A DNA stretch of 64,000 nucleotides from NCBI GenBank assembly GCA_002105175.1, contig MCGE01000013.1:930001-994000 (forward strand), in the 5' to 3' direction. Shown here one piece after another: positions 48,003-60,956 of this stretch. The position numbers and the translations under genes were made by a program. The stretch's first letter is position 1, and the number at the start of each line of letters is the position of its first letter. Origin of the DNA: Absidia repens. Taxonomy: Eukaryota; Mucoromycota; Mucoromycetes; Mucorales; Cunninghamellaceae. A model generated the notes under the pieces. It searched no databases. It was not told the origin of the DNA and saw nothing but the letters and a program-made list of their open reading frames with translations.

Positions 48003-51000
48003 ATGAAGGAACCCAATTTAGTACTTCCTGTCTCAGAAACTATGTATTCTTCTACGCGGTAACTATTAAACCTTTTTTAAACACGAATGACAATGCTAAC
48101 CCACATATATCTTGTTTTCAATATAATAAAGGGACTTGGGCGTTTTGTTTGAAGAAAACGAACCAACATCTCAAAACATGGCTTCGTTGGGTCGTAATGG
48201 CGAACTGAATGGTAGTAGTTATACAACGCAACATATGTTGTCTTCGCGGCCTTTACCCCATATGCGTCGTGCTCGTGCAGGAACTATGCCATCCTTTGTC
48301 AACTTGTCTCAGCAGCAGCAGCAACAGCAACAACCTCCGCAGCCTTCGTTATCATCCCTCCATAGAACACTTACAATGGATCGTGTCAACAACTGCCAAG
48401 GTAGCCCCAACAACAACAGCAACAGTATCCCATCTGGCAATCGACATAGGTCAGGCTCGTTGAATCTATCCACCCCTTCATCACTTCACACCAGCCATTT
48501 TTTAGTAGGTGGGTTTAATAATCCAACATGGTCCAGTAACAATAGCCTACCCCATTCTCGACAAACACACAGCCCCCTTCCCCTTCAACGGAACAACTCC
48601 TTCAAGAAGACAGTGATTTTTCTATCGCGCGAACCCTGCGATCGATCGGTTTAGAAGACGAGCATGGATCCAATGACGAAGAGACTTTATTGCAACAACA
48701 ACAACAGCAACATTTACACAACTTACTCTCGTCTGCATCCTCTACCACCAATCGAAGCCGATCTTACTCCGTCAATGCAACTGCTTTATATCAACAAGAG
48801 GCGTCTCCTCCTCTTCCTCCTGCCAATGATATGCGGATGGACCACTCTTCGTCGTTGGTACCAGGAACTTATGCAAGCGCTTTGGATGAATTCGCCACTC
48901 GGGAACAAAACAGACCACGATCTTCAAGCATGGACTCATGGAAGCATCATCTCAACTTCAAGGTGGTGGAATGTCATGGAATAATATACGTAGATCTCCT
49001 TTGGGATTGATGGAAGAGGATGATAGACAAACGTTACTGGAAGATATGGATCAACAGCAATTGGGCAACCATTATACAAATCATCACCACAATCTCCACC
49101 TGCTGAGTCGAAACGGCAACAACAATAACAACAATATGATGGACGACAACAATGTGATTTCCTTGGGTGACACTGAATTAATGACGAACATGATGCATCA
49201 GCCTTCCTATAACCCTCCTGTTGATTATACCCATGATGGTCATAATGATGTGCAATGGACCACAGCAGAGGTATTCAAAGTAATGGAAAAGTTGAGGATG
49301 CAAACAGCTTCTTACTATTTTCTTTCTTTCTTCTTAGATGAAACTTGGTCACCCGAATTCTGGTTTTGGTGAGCAATACACCCAATACCCACAGCAGCAG
49401 CAGCAACAACAGCAACAGTCCATTCCTTCTATTGCTCTTCAGGCAGCAACAAGGTCACTCTGGGTGGGAAATGTAGATGGATCGGTGACAGTAGACATTC
49501 TCACTGCTCTGTTTTCTTCCTTTGGACCTATTGAAAGCGTACGATTGTTATTGGAAAGAGAATGCGCCTTTGTCAACTTTTTTTACGTGGAAGATGCAAT
49601 TCATGCAAAAGACGAAGTGTTGGGTCGTCTCGGTGGAAGGATCGGCAACTGCATGGTGCGCATTGGATTTGGTAAGGCGGATATGGCCATTCTTCCTGAA
49701 CCTGTTGTCTTGCAACCTACCCGTGCCTTATGTAAGTGTTTTTTTTTTTTTTTTTTTTTTTTGCTCATAAATGAACGATTTGCTATTCGGAAGGTCTCAT
49801 CATTTATGTATATTAGGGCTAGGTAACATTCCTGGAAACACAACTCCTTCGAACCTACATCAGCTTTTTTCGCCCTATGGTGCCATTGAATCTGTCCGGG
49901 TACTTACTCAAAAGAAATGCGGCTTTATCAACTTTGAAACGGTGGAAAGTGCAACAGCAGCAAAATTGGCTCTGTCGAACGATGATATTGGTGGAAGTGC
50001 ATTTACAAACGCTGGTACCAAAGCTGGATTTGCCAAAGTCATGCCCATGAAAGTAACTTCGTTGGAATCCTCTTCGACTTCCTCCTCATCACCATCTCCT
50101 TCTTCTTCCTCATCAGCAACTGCTACAGCAGCTACAGCAACAACAAACGGACATTCTTCATCAAAACAAGGATCCACCGTGCCTGTGATGACAGCAACTA
50201 CAACAACAACTCCCTCCAATTCCTCTGTCAAATTGTCGTCCTCTTCCTCATCTTTGTCAAGTTTGGATAATAATGAACGGTCTCAAGACTTGTGGTCTAT
50301 CATGAAACTCTATGGTGCTGATGATGTGGCTTATAAGCTTGTTAAAGGTAATACACGACATTATATATATTTTTTTTTGCTGTATATTAAAAATGTGACA
50401 CGATATTGATTCCCTTCTTTTCCTTTTCCTTTTTTAGACTTGGATCCTTCAAGCTACTTTGAATCTATTCCGCCTGTCCCTGAACTTGGTTTGAACCGAA
50501 AATTTGACGCTGGACGTCTCCGGGACATTCGTAAACGATTAGATAGCTTGGAATATGGAAATACAGAAATCGATGACATAGCTTTGGAATGTTTGGATGA
50601 AGTGGCTGGGCTTTGCAGTGGTAAGTTAAAAAGGATTGGATACTGTTGGGTTAGAAACATGATCATTGATCCTCCTATCCACACTTTGCTAATTTATTTA
50701 TTCAATATTTTTAGATTATATTGGGAATACCGTGGTGCAAAGGTTTTTTGAAAAGTGCTCTGAAAATACAAAAACCCTCATGTTAAGGCAGATTGGCCCT
50801 CATCTTGCTGCTGGTGGAATTCATAAGAATGGAACCTGGGCTGTACAAAAAATCATTGACAATATTAGAACTGTAGAACAGGTAAGCAACACAAAGAGGA
50901 AACGGGATCCAATATGACTGCAAACTGATACATTCCTTTAAATAGACACAACTCGTGGTGCAACACATGAAACCATATGTCCCTTCATTGCTTTTGGATC

Positions 51001-51715
51001 AATTTGGGAATTACGCTGTCCAATGCTGTCTAGGTATGGGCTCATCAAGTAATCAATTTATTTTTGATGCCATTGTCGAGAAACAACACTACATTGCTCA
51101 AGGGCGGTTCGGTGCACGCGCAATGCGTGGTATTCTGGACAATGAATTGGTGACTAACGATCAAAGGGTAAGTAATTACAAAACAAATCGTTATTGCAAT
51201 AATTTTTTCTTTTTAACAGACATATTTGTATCTCTTTTATATAGATTTTTGTGGCAGCTGCTCTTACACAAAACGCGACTTCTCTTGCTGCAAATCCCAA
51301 TGGGGCTCTGATTTTATCCTGGTTGATTGATTCGCCCAAGCTGAACATTCCTTTACGACCTATTACACAACGGCTGGTATCACAACTCGCGCGACTCTGT
51401 ACACACAAAGTAGGTTCGCAAACCATTATGAAGCTAACCAACCACGAGCGAAGTACGGACGGCCAGGACGTGGTAATTCAGCATTTGATAAACAATGATG
51501 CTCTGCTTATGGATATATTGATGGATCAAACCCGTGGACTAGGCGTCATACACAAATTAGTAACGGGATCTCGAAATCTTCCGCTGGCAACCAAAGTCTA
51601 TGAATTACTTGCTATGTCTCGAACGAACGACGGTGGAAATCTTACTTCATCCGCTTACATGAAGTTGAACGAAGATTTGGTCGGCATTGTCAACTCTCAC
51701 CAAATCGACAATTAG
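48003..51715 (+). CDS. RRM and PUF-repeat RNA-binding protein (Jsn1/Puf2-like)
   Basis: A model with ten exons (48003-48058, 48132-48504, 48546-48857, 48914-49270, 49338-49731, 49817-50347, 50438-50620, 50715-50881, 50946-51167, 51245-51715) gives about 1,021 residues, similar to yeast Jsn1. The start MKEPNLVLPVSETM is spliced in phase to DLGVLFEENEP. Ser/Gln/Asn-rich sequence holds a conserved-looking SIARTLRSIGLED. Two RRMs follow: SLWVGNVDGSVTVD..CAFVNFF and LWLGNIPGNTTPSN..CGFINFE. The C-terminal third is a PUF (Pumilio) array: YIGNTVVQRFFEKC, GTWAVQKIID, FGNYAVQCCLG, RFGARAMRG, NGALILSWLID, THKVGSQTIM. Such proteins bind 3' UTRs and control mRNA localisation and decay. Two joints (48505-48545 and 48858-48913) rest on weak splice sites and could instead be frameshifts. 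AATAAA near 51950. Confidence 0.88.
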
Positions 51716-52394
51716 CCAAATTTAGCACCATTTTCTTTTTCTTTTCTTTTTACTCTTTTTTATTTAGTGGTGACTTTATTTTTTATTTTATCTGTTTATT
51801 TTTATTTTATCTTTTTTATTTTATTATTTTACACCTTCCCCCAATTGTCCTTCTATATATCTGATTATGAACACTTAGTTTCATTTATCCTTCTTTTTAT
51901 ATACACCGTTAGAACATGATCAATAATTATTTGAATTTTTACATTGAAAAATAAAGTTATGACTTTGCATTGACATCCATTTGTTTATTGATGTGCGTGT
52001 TTGTATTTGTCTTTGTGATTGCTCGTTACTGTATGTGTGCGTGTCGTTTTCAGGTAATATGTGCAGGGTCGTTATGTGTAGGAGGAATATCTATGATATA
52101 TGTTGACGTCGGTGATGATGGAGTGATCGGAATGGGGAATTAGGTGGTATAATATAATGGGATGTTACATCAAATTCTAGTTAATTCAATGGATAATGTA
52201 CAATGCGGGCATGGATGGCGAAAGCTGATACTACCAGAGTGCCAAAGTATTCTTACCTACCAATTATGCGTCCTTCTTTCCCCTTACTTAGTCGGTGCTT
52301 AAAATAGACAGCCGAGATATATATATTTTTTTTTCTCTCGTTCTTCCTTTTTTTAACCTTTCCTTCTCCTACTTCTATTCATCATCACAAATAA
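51716..52394. other. Spacer between RRM/PUF and Hsp70-like genes
   Basis: Contains a TTTTA-rich tract (51750-51830), the PUF poly(A) signal (about 51950), TG-rich stretches (51990-52080) and the pyrimidine-rich leader of the Hsp70-like gene. No gene was seen. Confidence 0.65.
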
Positions 52395-53714
52395 ATGACC
52401 AACAGCGTTTTAGATCAATACAAGCTTGTGGTTGCTTATGATTTTGGCACTACCTACTCTGGAGCATCGTATGCCTTTACACAGGTCACTCCTGAAGTCT
52501 TCGATGTACAGAAATGGTAAGACACCTCTCTTAAGTGTGAATGGCGTTGCTCTTTATTCTATTATTGCAGAACCAGCTAACCTTGTTTATGGTATTCTTC
52601 TTTATATAGGCCTCAAAAAAGCGGAAACTATTACCCAAAAACGCCGACATTATCATTATACAGAACTTCTCAACCAAATATGTTGGTGGACTGGGGGCAT
52701 GGCGCCAAGAAAACAATGCAGAAACCTCATAGTGACAAAGAATACAGCCTACTGGCCAACTTCAAGTTAAATCTGGATGCCAAATTGAGACGACCTGCAT
52801 TGGCGAATGGAATGTAAGTCATGTTGAAGTGATGAGGGGGGTCATGGTGGTGTTAAAAAAAATACTGGAAGGGGCCGGCAGGAACACAGGGACGGCACCG
52901 CCGATATAATTTCACCAGCCAAGACGACGACTGAACTGACCATAAAATTGACCTTTTTTTGTTCTATCTCTATCTAGATCGTCTGTCACTGCTGTCGCTG
53001 ATTACTTGAAGGCGCTTCATGAACATGTCCTGGAAGATGTGACGCGTGGATTTGCCAAGAACTATAGCCCAGATACGTTCCGCTATTGTCTAACGGTGCC
53101 AGCCATGTGGTCGGACCAAGCCAAGAACAACATGCGCCAAGCAGCCATCCGGGCGGGGTTGGTGAAACCGCACGATCCTCCTGAGCGCCTCTTGTTGATC
53201 TCAGAACCCGAAGCGGCCGCTTTATACTGTGAAAAGATGTGTGACCAAGTCAACTTGCTTCCTTCGGATCGGCTCATGATTTGCGATGCTGGTGGTGGCA
53301 CTGTGGATTTGATTGTGTTTGAAGTGGATGGACCCTCAAAGCTCAGGGAAGTGACGAATGGGATGGGCGAAAGCTGTGGTAGCATGTTTTTGGATGACAA
53401 CTTCTCTCGCTTGTTGCAAGAAAAACTCGGCGATCAGGCACAAACTTTACCAAACGTGGCGGTCAGGAACATGATTGATCAATTTGTCGACACTATCAAA
53501 CCGGATTTCGATGGACTGGAGGATCAATATCTCAATTTACATGCTTCTGTCCAGCTGGATAAACTCTGCGAACCGGACCCGGACTGCGTTGATGAAGGGA
53601 CCTTGATTCTAAGGGCATCGGAATTAAAAGAAAAAGTCTTTGGACCAGTGGTGGAAAAAGTGGTAAGGCACCAAAAATGAAAAAAAAGGAGGGGAGGAGG
53701 GATGATGAACTGAT

Positions 53715-53751
<37 letters not shown>

Positions 53752-54484
53752 ACTTTTTATATAGATCAAGCTAATGGAAACGCAATACTCACAAATCCCA
53801 GACAAACGACTGTCCTGCATTTTCTTGGTGGGTGGATTTGGCTCATCACAATACTTATTCCAACGGGTGAAAGATGTATTTTCTGATCGGGTGAAGCAAA
53901 TTCTCTGTCCTCCGCGGGCGGCGATGGCGATTGTCCGTGGTGCTGTCCATTTCGGTCTGAATCCTCGAGTCATTACTTCCCGTGTGTCAAGACGAACTTA
54001 TGGTATCAATGCTGGACTTCCTTTTGATCCTGCTTTGGATCCTCTTTCCTCTCGTATCATACGCCCTGACGGAAGTGCTCGGTGTCCAACACGGTTTTTG
54101 GTCTTCGTCAAGAAAAACGACCGGCTTCCTGTGGATCATTGCATTCGTGAAGAAATGTTTATTTATTACGGCACTCTACAAGTCACAGATATCATGCTAT
54201 ACGCTACTGAAAACGATACGGTGCCAAGGTACTTCAACGATGCAGGCGTTCATCAAGTGGCTGCCATTTCTGTCCCTATACCCAAATTACCAGGCGTGAA
54301 CTATGGCGAAAGGATATCATATACGGTGCGGATGTATTTTGGCATGACGGAAATCAGAGTCGAGGCCGACTTTGGGACAGGTGAACTTTATGAAGTGCAT
54401 TGCGACTTTGACGCTATCAATGGGTACGACGATGATAAACTTACTTCTGATACTAGTGCAATGACCGAATTTGTAGATCGATAA
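52395..54484 (+). CDS. HSPA12-like Hsp70 family ATPase
   Basis: Four exons (52395-52516, 52610-52813, 52978-53662, 53765-54484) give 576 residues. Actin-fold ATPase motifs are present: phosphate-1 VVAYDFGTTYSGASYAF (residues about 12-28), connect and hydrolysis region (YCLTVPAMWSDQAKNNMRQA, LISEPEAAALYC), phosphate-2 ICDAGGGTVDLIVFEV, and adenosine IFLVGGFGSSQYL. There is no canonical Hsp70 peptide-binding domain and no EEVD end. The C-terminal 150 residues are a divergent beta-rich region. This is the layout of the HSPA12 subgroup, many-copy in some basal fungi. Clients and role are unknown. Intron 3 contains a T run of about 27 nt. AATAAA near 54610. Confidence 0.92.
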
Positions 54485-55486
54485 TTAGTTTGTTTTTTAC
54501 TGTAGCTTTTTAGTCAATGATTTATTATTGATGGAATCTTCAAGTTTGTTTTTAACATCATTATCATTATCACTAGTCCTTATTTTTTTTTCTTACATTT
54601 CTATTTGAAAATAAACTGAAAATTTTTATCAAACGTGCGTATGCTTGGCTCTGTTCTTTAATGGTGGTGTATGGGTTGCAATGATTTGATTTTATACAAA
54701 TATAATATTGATTTTTTTTATGTATATATCATATTTATATATGTATTATATGATTTATATCTATACAGTAACTATGCACCGTTTGGGCATGATATTGTGA
54801 TTGTATGTAGAATGTACAGCTCTGTACATACTCTATAATAAGTCTTCTCACAGTGTATCTCATATTTGAACATCCCCCACTTTGTCACATGAGAGCCCCA
54901 GATATCAGAATAAATTCTGTACGATATTGATACGGTATCATGTGCATCTGCAAGTACGTGGATCGACAAAAAAAAAAAGACAATAAGACAGAAAGTGGTG
55001 TAGTTCAATTGGTCACCGCCCCACTGTCTTGGGATAAGAAAATCAACCCCTTCTCCTGTGATGGCATGGCACAAGTAATTTCCTTTTTTGTCATTATAGA
55101 TCACTTTTCATTCGTCAGTTTATTTAGTCGGAAAACGGCCAAAACGTTTGCTTTGCGTTCGGAAATTGAAATGTAATCAAAGAGCTGAGCGAGATCCATT
55201 TATTGGCAACTTTTTGAGAAAACCTCGTTTCTTTTATTCTCTTTCTCTTTTCTCCAAACATATACCCTTCTTTTTTTTCGACTTCCACACTCCTTCTTCT
55301 TTACTTTATATATCACTTTTTTATATACTGTTTTGATAATCTATCCTCCCCTTTTTTTATTACTTCATTTGATATATATAATAAAACCCCCTTCCCTTCC
55401 CCCTTTTTCTACTCTCTTTTACATTCCCTTTCCTTACTCACTTCCGCTTTCTTCCTTTTCCCTTTCTTTTTCTTTAAATTGATACC
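54485..55486. other. Spacer upstream of the RhoGAP gene
   Basis: About 1 kb, AT-rich. It contains a perfect 8-bp inverted repeat ATGTACAG-CT-CTGTACAT (about 54811-54828) and a long pyrimidine-rich leader (55220-55480) before the RhoGAP start. No gene is supported. Confidence 0.65.
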
Positions 55487-58417
55487 ATGGCAACTTGTAA
55501 TTACGATTGGGTAGAAATTGTTGACCCAAATTCGAATCACACTTTCTTTGCCAACCCGGTAATTATTTTGAAATATCTATTTCTAGTGAACCTCATGTTA
55601 CTCATCTGTCTGTTTAAATCTTTATCATCTAGACAACTGGTGAATGCCTTTGGGAGAAACCACTGACTGGCTCAATGTAAGTGGTTACTGTTGCATTTTA
55701 TTCTAAATAAGGATCTTTTATTTACTTATTGATGTTTATTCCATTGTGTTTATTATAGGAAGTGTAGTGACCCTGAAGGTGATTGGTGGGAGCTCTGGGA
55801 CGATAAGACGAACTTGCCTTATTATTATCATACTCAAACTTGTGCAACTGAATGGACAAAACCCGTCGATAAACAGGTGGTGCCTCTCATCAAGATACAA
55901 GTAAGCGGTCCTTTATATTTTATTTTATCTGATTAAATGGAAATGGAACTACCGTGTTAGTGTCACATTATTAAACTGCGTTATTTATATGTGTATTATA
56001 GTCTTCTTCAGTATTTGCCAAACGAATGTCGGTCATGAAGCGGGAATCAACAAATACGATGATAACAGCAACACCAGTGGAATTAAAGCGAAATAGCCGA
56101 TCACTGGATTTACCAGCAACAACCTCTTTACGACGGACATTACATCAACGGTCAAATTCAGATGGAAAAAATGATACGATTCTAATCGAAACTCCAACAA
56201 CACCGACAGCAACATCTCCCACTCATTCTGATCATCACCATTCACAAAATGGATCATCTCTTCTATCATCAGTTTTACCAAATTCCACTTCTGGGGTATT
56301 TAAAATGATTAGTGCACCTACAAGGAAACAAAGTTTGCGGTCTCAGGTAATAATAATAATAATAGTAATAATCAATGTAAAAAGAAAACTAATATATTTA
56401 TTATTCTTTTTTGCTACTAGTCAGATCGAAATACTAATGGCGAACCCCGACCTAGAAGGTTATCACATTTTTCCGCCTTCTCTAGCTTCAGCTCCAAACC
56501 ATTACGAAACCTGGTATCCGGTCGTCCCACCTCTGTCCAAACTCCTTTTGCTGTCAGTCAACCCATCAATAACCCAGGTAAGACAAAAATCGAACTTTAA
56601 TAAAATGAAAATTATCTCTTTCCCACTCAACTTTAAATGTCAATGATGTTAATTAGATGCCGCTACTGCTATGAACCCTATCACCAAAAATCAAAGCAAT
56701 TCAGAACTAGTTTCTCCATCACAAACTGGCAACCCGCTGGATCGGATGCCTGTACAACAGTAAGTTTTTTTTTTGTCTGATCTAGTTGATGAATTATTAC
56801 GTTTTAACCTTATTTTCCATTATTTTTTAGACCGTCTCTTCCTGATGAACTGCGTCAAGATATCAAACAATTTGCTATTGATGGATTTGCGAAGAAATAC
56901 TTCTCGACTCACAAAAAAGGATTGTTTCGACGACGGGTACCTATGACTGAAATGTTACAATGGACAAAGGTAAAATCAAAAAGGAAAAAAATGATATAAA
57001 GTAAAACTCTATATATGTCCATGCTAACATGTGTTGTATTTTCTTCCTTCTATCTACCATTTCAGGACTCTATCAAGAAACCGCTGATTATGATGAACAA
57101 TGAATTATACAAGGATGTCCTGAAATGCTTTAAAATGATTCAAATGATTATGGGGGATCGCTCAAGGCCAAGGAACACGAATGATATTGAAGATTATCAA
57201 CAAATTCTCAATTTTGGTATCTTGAAAGGTCAAATGCGGGACGAAATCTATGTACAAGTTTGTAAACAACTACACAATAATCCAAATGGGTAATTATAAT
57301 ACCAAAAAAAATCGAAAAACAAAGCTAATGTACTTACATCACTTTTCTATATCATGCATAGAACAAGCATCAAAAAAGGGTGGGAAATTCTTTGTGTGAT
57401 CAGCATTGCTTTCCCTCCTTCCAAGAATTTGGAGGAATATCTCACCAACTTTGTCCAAGAAAATCACAATGTCACAGAAAATGATGTCAATATCATGAGC
57501 GCTCACGTCTCCAACAAATTGAAAAGGATCTGTACTCGTGGTGCCAAAGGAAAAGTCTTAACGGCTGCTGAAATACAACGTGCAAAGGTAACAGTAATAA
57601 CAATAAAACAAAAGCTTTGAAGTTATATATAATCATATGATATTGAACCTCTTGCATTTTAATTTTTTTTAAAAAAACAATGATTTATTAGGAAGCTCCA
57701 TTCAAACCATCTGTATTTGGTGAATCATTATCCTTTATTATGGATCTTCAATCAACCCAATCCAGTGATCTCAAAATCCCACGAATAGTACCATTCCTGG
57801 CCGATGCTGTGCATCAATTGAATGGTCAACAATCGGAAGGAATTTTCCGGGTTCCTGGCGATGCTGATGACGTGACTGATTTGGTAAGTGAACTTGCTCT
57901 CATTCTTCTCCTTTGTATACCAACTTTTTTTTTTTTTTTGTAGCGTGTACGAATAGAAAATGGAAACTATGATGCAACTGGTATTACTGATCCCAATGTA
58001 CCGGCATCACTACTCAAATATTGGCTCCGCGATCTTGCCGAACCTTTGATTCCCGCTGAACTCTACGACACTTGTCTTGCTCATTCTGAGAATCCCACGG
58101 AAGCCATCGACATTGTCAACAAACTCCCTGACACCAACCGGCGCATTACCTTGTATATGATCAGCTTTTTACAAGAATTCACCAAACCTGATACTATCAA
58201 GGTGACATTAATGAATGTCAATAATCTGGCCATGGTCTTTGCTCCCAACTTTTTACGATGTCCTGGTGAAAGTCTTACCACTGTGTTTGAAAATTCCAAA
58301 TACGAACAAATCTTCCTCCGTACATTGATTCAGAAATTGGATGTGTCAAGGCATAGTTGTGCACTTGGTGATGGTGAAGTGCTTGGCTCCTCACTAGAAC
58401 AGCAACAAGATCAATAG
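55487..58417 (+). CDS. WW-MyTH4-RhoGAP protein (ARHGAP39/Vilse-like)
   Basis: Eleven exons (55487-55558, 55633-55676, 55759-55900, 56002-56346, 56421-56577, 56657-56759, 56831-56969, 57066-57289, 57362-57587, 57692-57883, 57944-58417) give 705 residues. Two WW-like modules open the protein: YDWVEIVDPNSNHTFFANP..GECLWEKP and DWWELWDDKTNLPYYYH..TEWTKP. A Ser/Thr/Pro-rich linker follows. The MyTH4 domain spans about 350-510 (MTEMLQWTKDSIKKPLI, ILNFGILKGQMRDEIYVQVC, GWEILCVISIAFPPS). The RhoGAP domain spans about 515-690, with the arginine finger in SEGIFRVPGD and the core NVNNLAMVFAPNFLRC. It should switch off a Rho-family GTPase, plausibly Rac or Cdc42. MyTH4 domains often bind microtubules. 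Domain order matches animal ARHGAP39/Vilse. Poly(A) signal CAATAAAATAC near 58602. Confidence 0.94.
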
Positions 58418-58970
58418 CATTAGTCTCTTACACCTCCCCCCATTCCCCACTCTTTTTAGCTTATTCGCCTCTATATACTCCCTCTCATTACACACTTCTT
58501 TTCTATTTATTATATTTATTATTACTTTTTTTTTTTCTTCTCAAATCCATATCTTGTTTTGTTTTTATCACAAACAATGATTCTCTTTTGGGTACATTCT
58601 TCAATAAAATACAATGCCCGCCTTGCGGCATGTGCTTTGCTGTCGTAGAGAAAACTTGTACTGTGAGGACTTTCACTGCTATGATTATAATTGTTTGGTA
58701 GTTATTACTGTAGATTAGTCTTTTTTTTGGGGGGGAAGGTTGAACAATAAACTACCCTTTGCTATATCATTTATATTCTATTGTACTGAATTTGCCTTCA
58801 CTGTTTTTGCTTATGTTTAATTTAATCGCCGCTTTATTTGTCTAGAAAATAAATGAATCCTAGCATGTGCCTTTTTTTTGCGTCTTTTCCATTCTATTGA
58901 GAATTATTTTTATTCTTTCTTGCTGTGCACCATTTTTTCTTTCACTTTATTATATCGAAAACCAAAATTA
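58418..58970. other. Spacer between RhoGAP and BTB genes
   Basis: RhoGAP 3' region (AATAAA about 58602), an AT-rich spacer with a second AATAAA near 58748 and a third near 58848, then the leader of the BTB gene. No gene was seen. Confidence 0.65.
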
Positions 58971-60838
58971 ATGGAACCCTCCAGGTATAGGTCCCACCAG
59001 CAATCACCCACCTATCGGTCACCAGAAGCATGCCATCCAACGTCACTTATGGGCTTGGCGCAATCCTATGAACGTAACAATGGTAAACCAACAGCCGCAC
59101 AACAATTCGCACACCAGCAATTACAACAATTACAACAATTACAACACCCAGTGGAGTATCCGTCGCCGGGATCTTCGACAGCAGTTGATAGTGCAACGAC
59201 TTTTGGGACAACACCAGTGGATACTGATATTTCTTCAAAGACAACTACTACAACCACCACTACTACCACCAGTGCCACCACCCATGATTCAACCATGTCC
59301 GACTTTGGATCAGCCGTATCTATAAATAATGATCTCATCCACTGCCTTCTCAACACTGCCGAAAATGGTACTACGCAACTCAGGGACAACGACACGAAAC
59401 ATCATTTGGCGGAACATATAGACGACGACGACGATGATGATGATGAGGAAGAGGAGGAGGAAGAACAACATATCAAACGACAGGGTCACCGATACAAACA
59501 AGATAGGGGTGCCAGTGCTGACAACAACAGTAACAACAACAATGGTCATGGTGATGACTTACAAACAAAGCCTCTATGGATGATGACAGACCACCAACAA
59601 CAGGAACAGGGTGATCTGGACGGTGACTGGAGGCAGACCCAAGATGAAGAGCTGCGTGGCTATCGACGTACACCTCGTAGTCATCTATTTTTTCTCCAAC
59701 TGAACAAAAGCGCTACTACCACTACGACCACAACCGACGAAGACGATGATGATCTGGAATCCATTCACAAGAAGAACGGGGACATTGGCGCTATTATCCA
59801 TGATGGAGCAAGTGATTATTCCGGTGGTAATGGTATTTGGTATGATTATCAGCCCGACTATGGTATGCTCAATGAATCGTATCAAACGACCAAACGCAAC
59901 ATTTACAAGGACATCCAACTGACTTTGGGGCATTTGCAGCAATTGGAAACCCGATTTGAATCTTCCAAGGCGCAATTCCATGACCAAATCGAAAAGGAAT
60001 ATGAAGAATGGTCGTATCAATTGGACGTGCAAAGACGGACACTGGCTCAACATAAACGACAATTACATGATAGCGAACCTCAAAGTAAGTCTTCTGGGGG
60101 CAAAAGGATCATCATCTTCTACCTCCCCATTCCCGCTGACTCGTTTTTATTTTTTCATGTATTTCTTATATGGCATAGGCTTGACCACGTTTCCGAACAA
60201 AATCAAACTCAATGTTGGTGGTGATATTTTTGAAGTATGAAGAGGGGAGAATGGCTAGATGGATAGGGGTATTTTTTTTTTTACTAATCTTTGTGTGATA
60301 TTTGCTGTGTTTAGACTTCTCTGGCGACTTTGAAAAAAGATAGATCAAGTTTATTGGCCGCTATGTTTTCCGGGAAACATCCAATAGATTCCGATCACGA
60401 AGGGTCGTATTTTATCGATCGTGATCCTACTCATTTCCGTTTGGTGCTGAATTATTTGCGTGATCTTAGGGTAAGTGCGCATAGGTAGTGACTAACAATA
60501 TTACAGTGATTGATTATGCCTTTTTTTTTTTTTTTTTAGATATCGCCCTCTGTTATTCAAGACAAAATCATGTACGGCAAAAAACCACACGTATATATGC
60601 ATTAGAGGTCAGCAGCTAACGAACATATGCTATGTTTTTTGTTTTTTTTTGTTATATGAACAATCATTTGTGGAAAGTGCTCAAGAACTACTACAAGAAG
60701 TAAGTAAAAAAAAGAAAAGAAAAAAAGATAGAAATAGTGATACACCATCTGACCAGCCATCATCACGTTATATATATATATATATTGTAGGCCCAATTCT
60801 ATCACATCGAGGGTCTGATTAAGCTTTTGGAACAGTAG
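58971..60838 (+). CDS. BTB/T1 (KCTD-like) domain protein with long disordered N-terminus
   Basis: Six exons (58971-60084, 60179-60234, 60315-60470, 60540-60571, 60678-60699, 60791-60838) give 475 residues. The first about 325 residues are Gln/Thr/Asp/Glu-rich and probably disordered, with an acidic run at about 59420-59466. A coiled coil (about 325-370; YKDIQLTLGHLQQLETRFES) leads to a T1-type BTB fold: IKLNVGGDIFETSLATLKKD, MFSGKHPIDS, FIDRDPTHFRLVLNYLRD, and the C-terminal EAQFYHIEGLIKLLEQ. This family commonly oligomerises and recruits Cullin-3. That role is inferred here. Exons 4 and 5 are only 32 and 22 bp. The exon 5 acceptor (GGAAAG) follows a strong CTAAC branch motif near 60615, but the exon 4 donor (GTACGG) is weak. 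The next gene starts 118 bp after the stop. Confidence 0.85.
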
Positions 60839-60956
60839 AAAAGTCCATCTCCGCCATTGAACTGCCGACTCTGATCTTTTTTTCTTTTTGAAAAACATTT
60901 TCCTTCCCATTCCTCTTCTTCACTTCTTCCTCCATTACATATATTTATATCTGACC

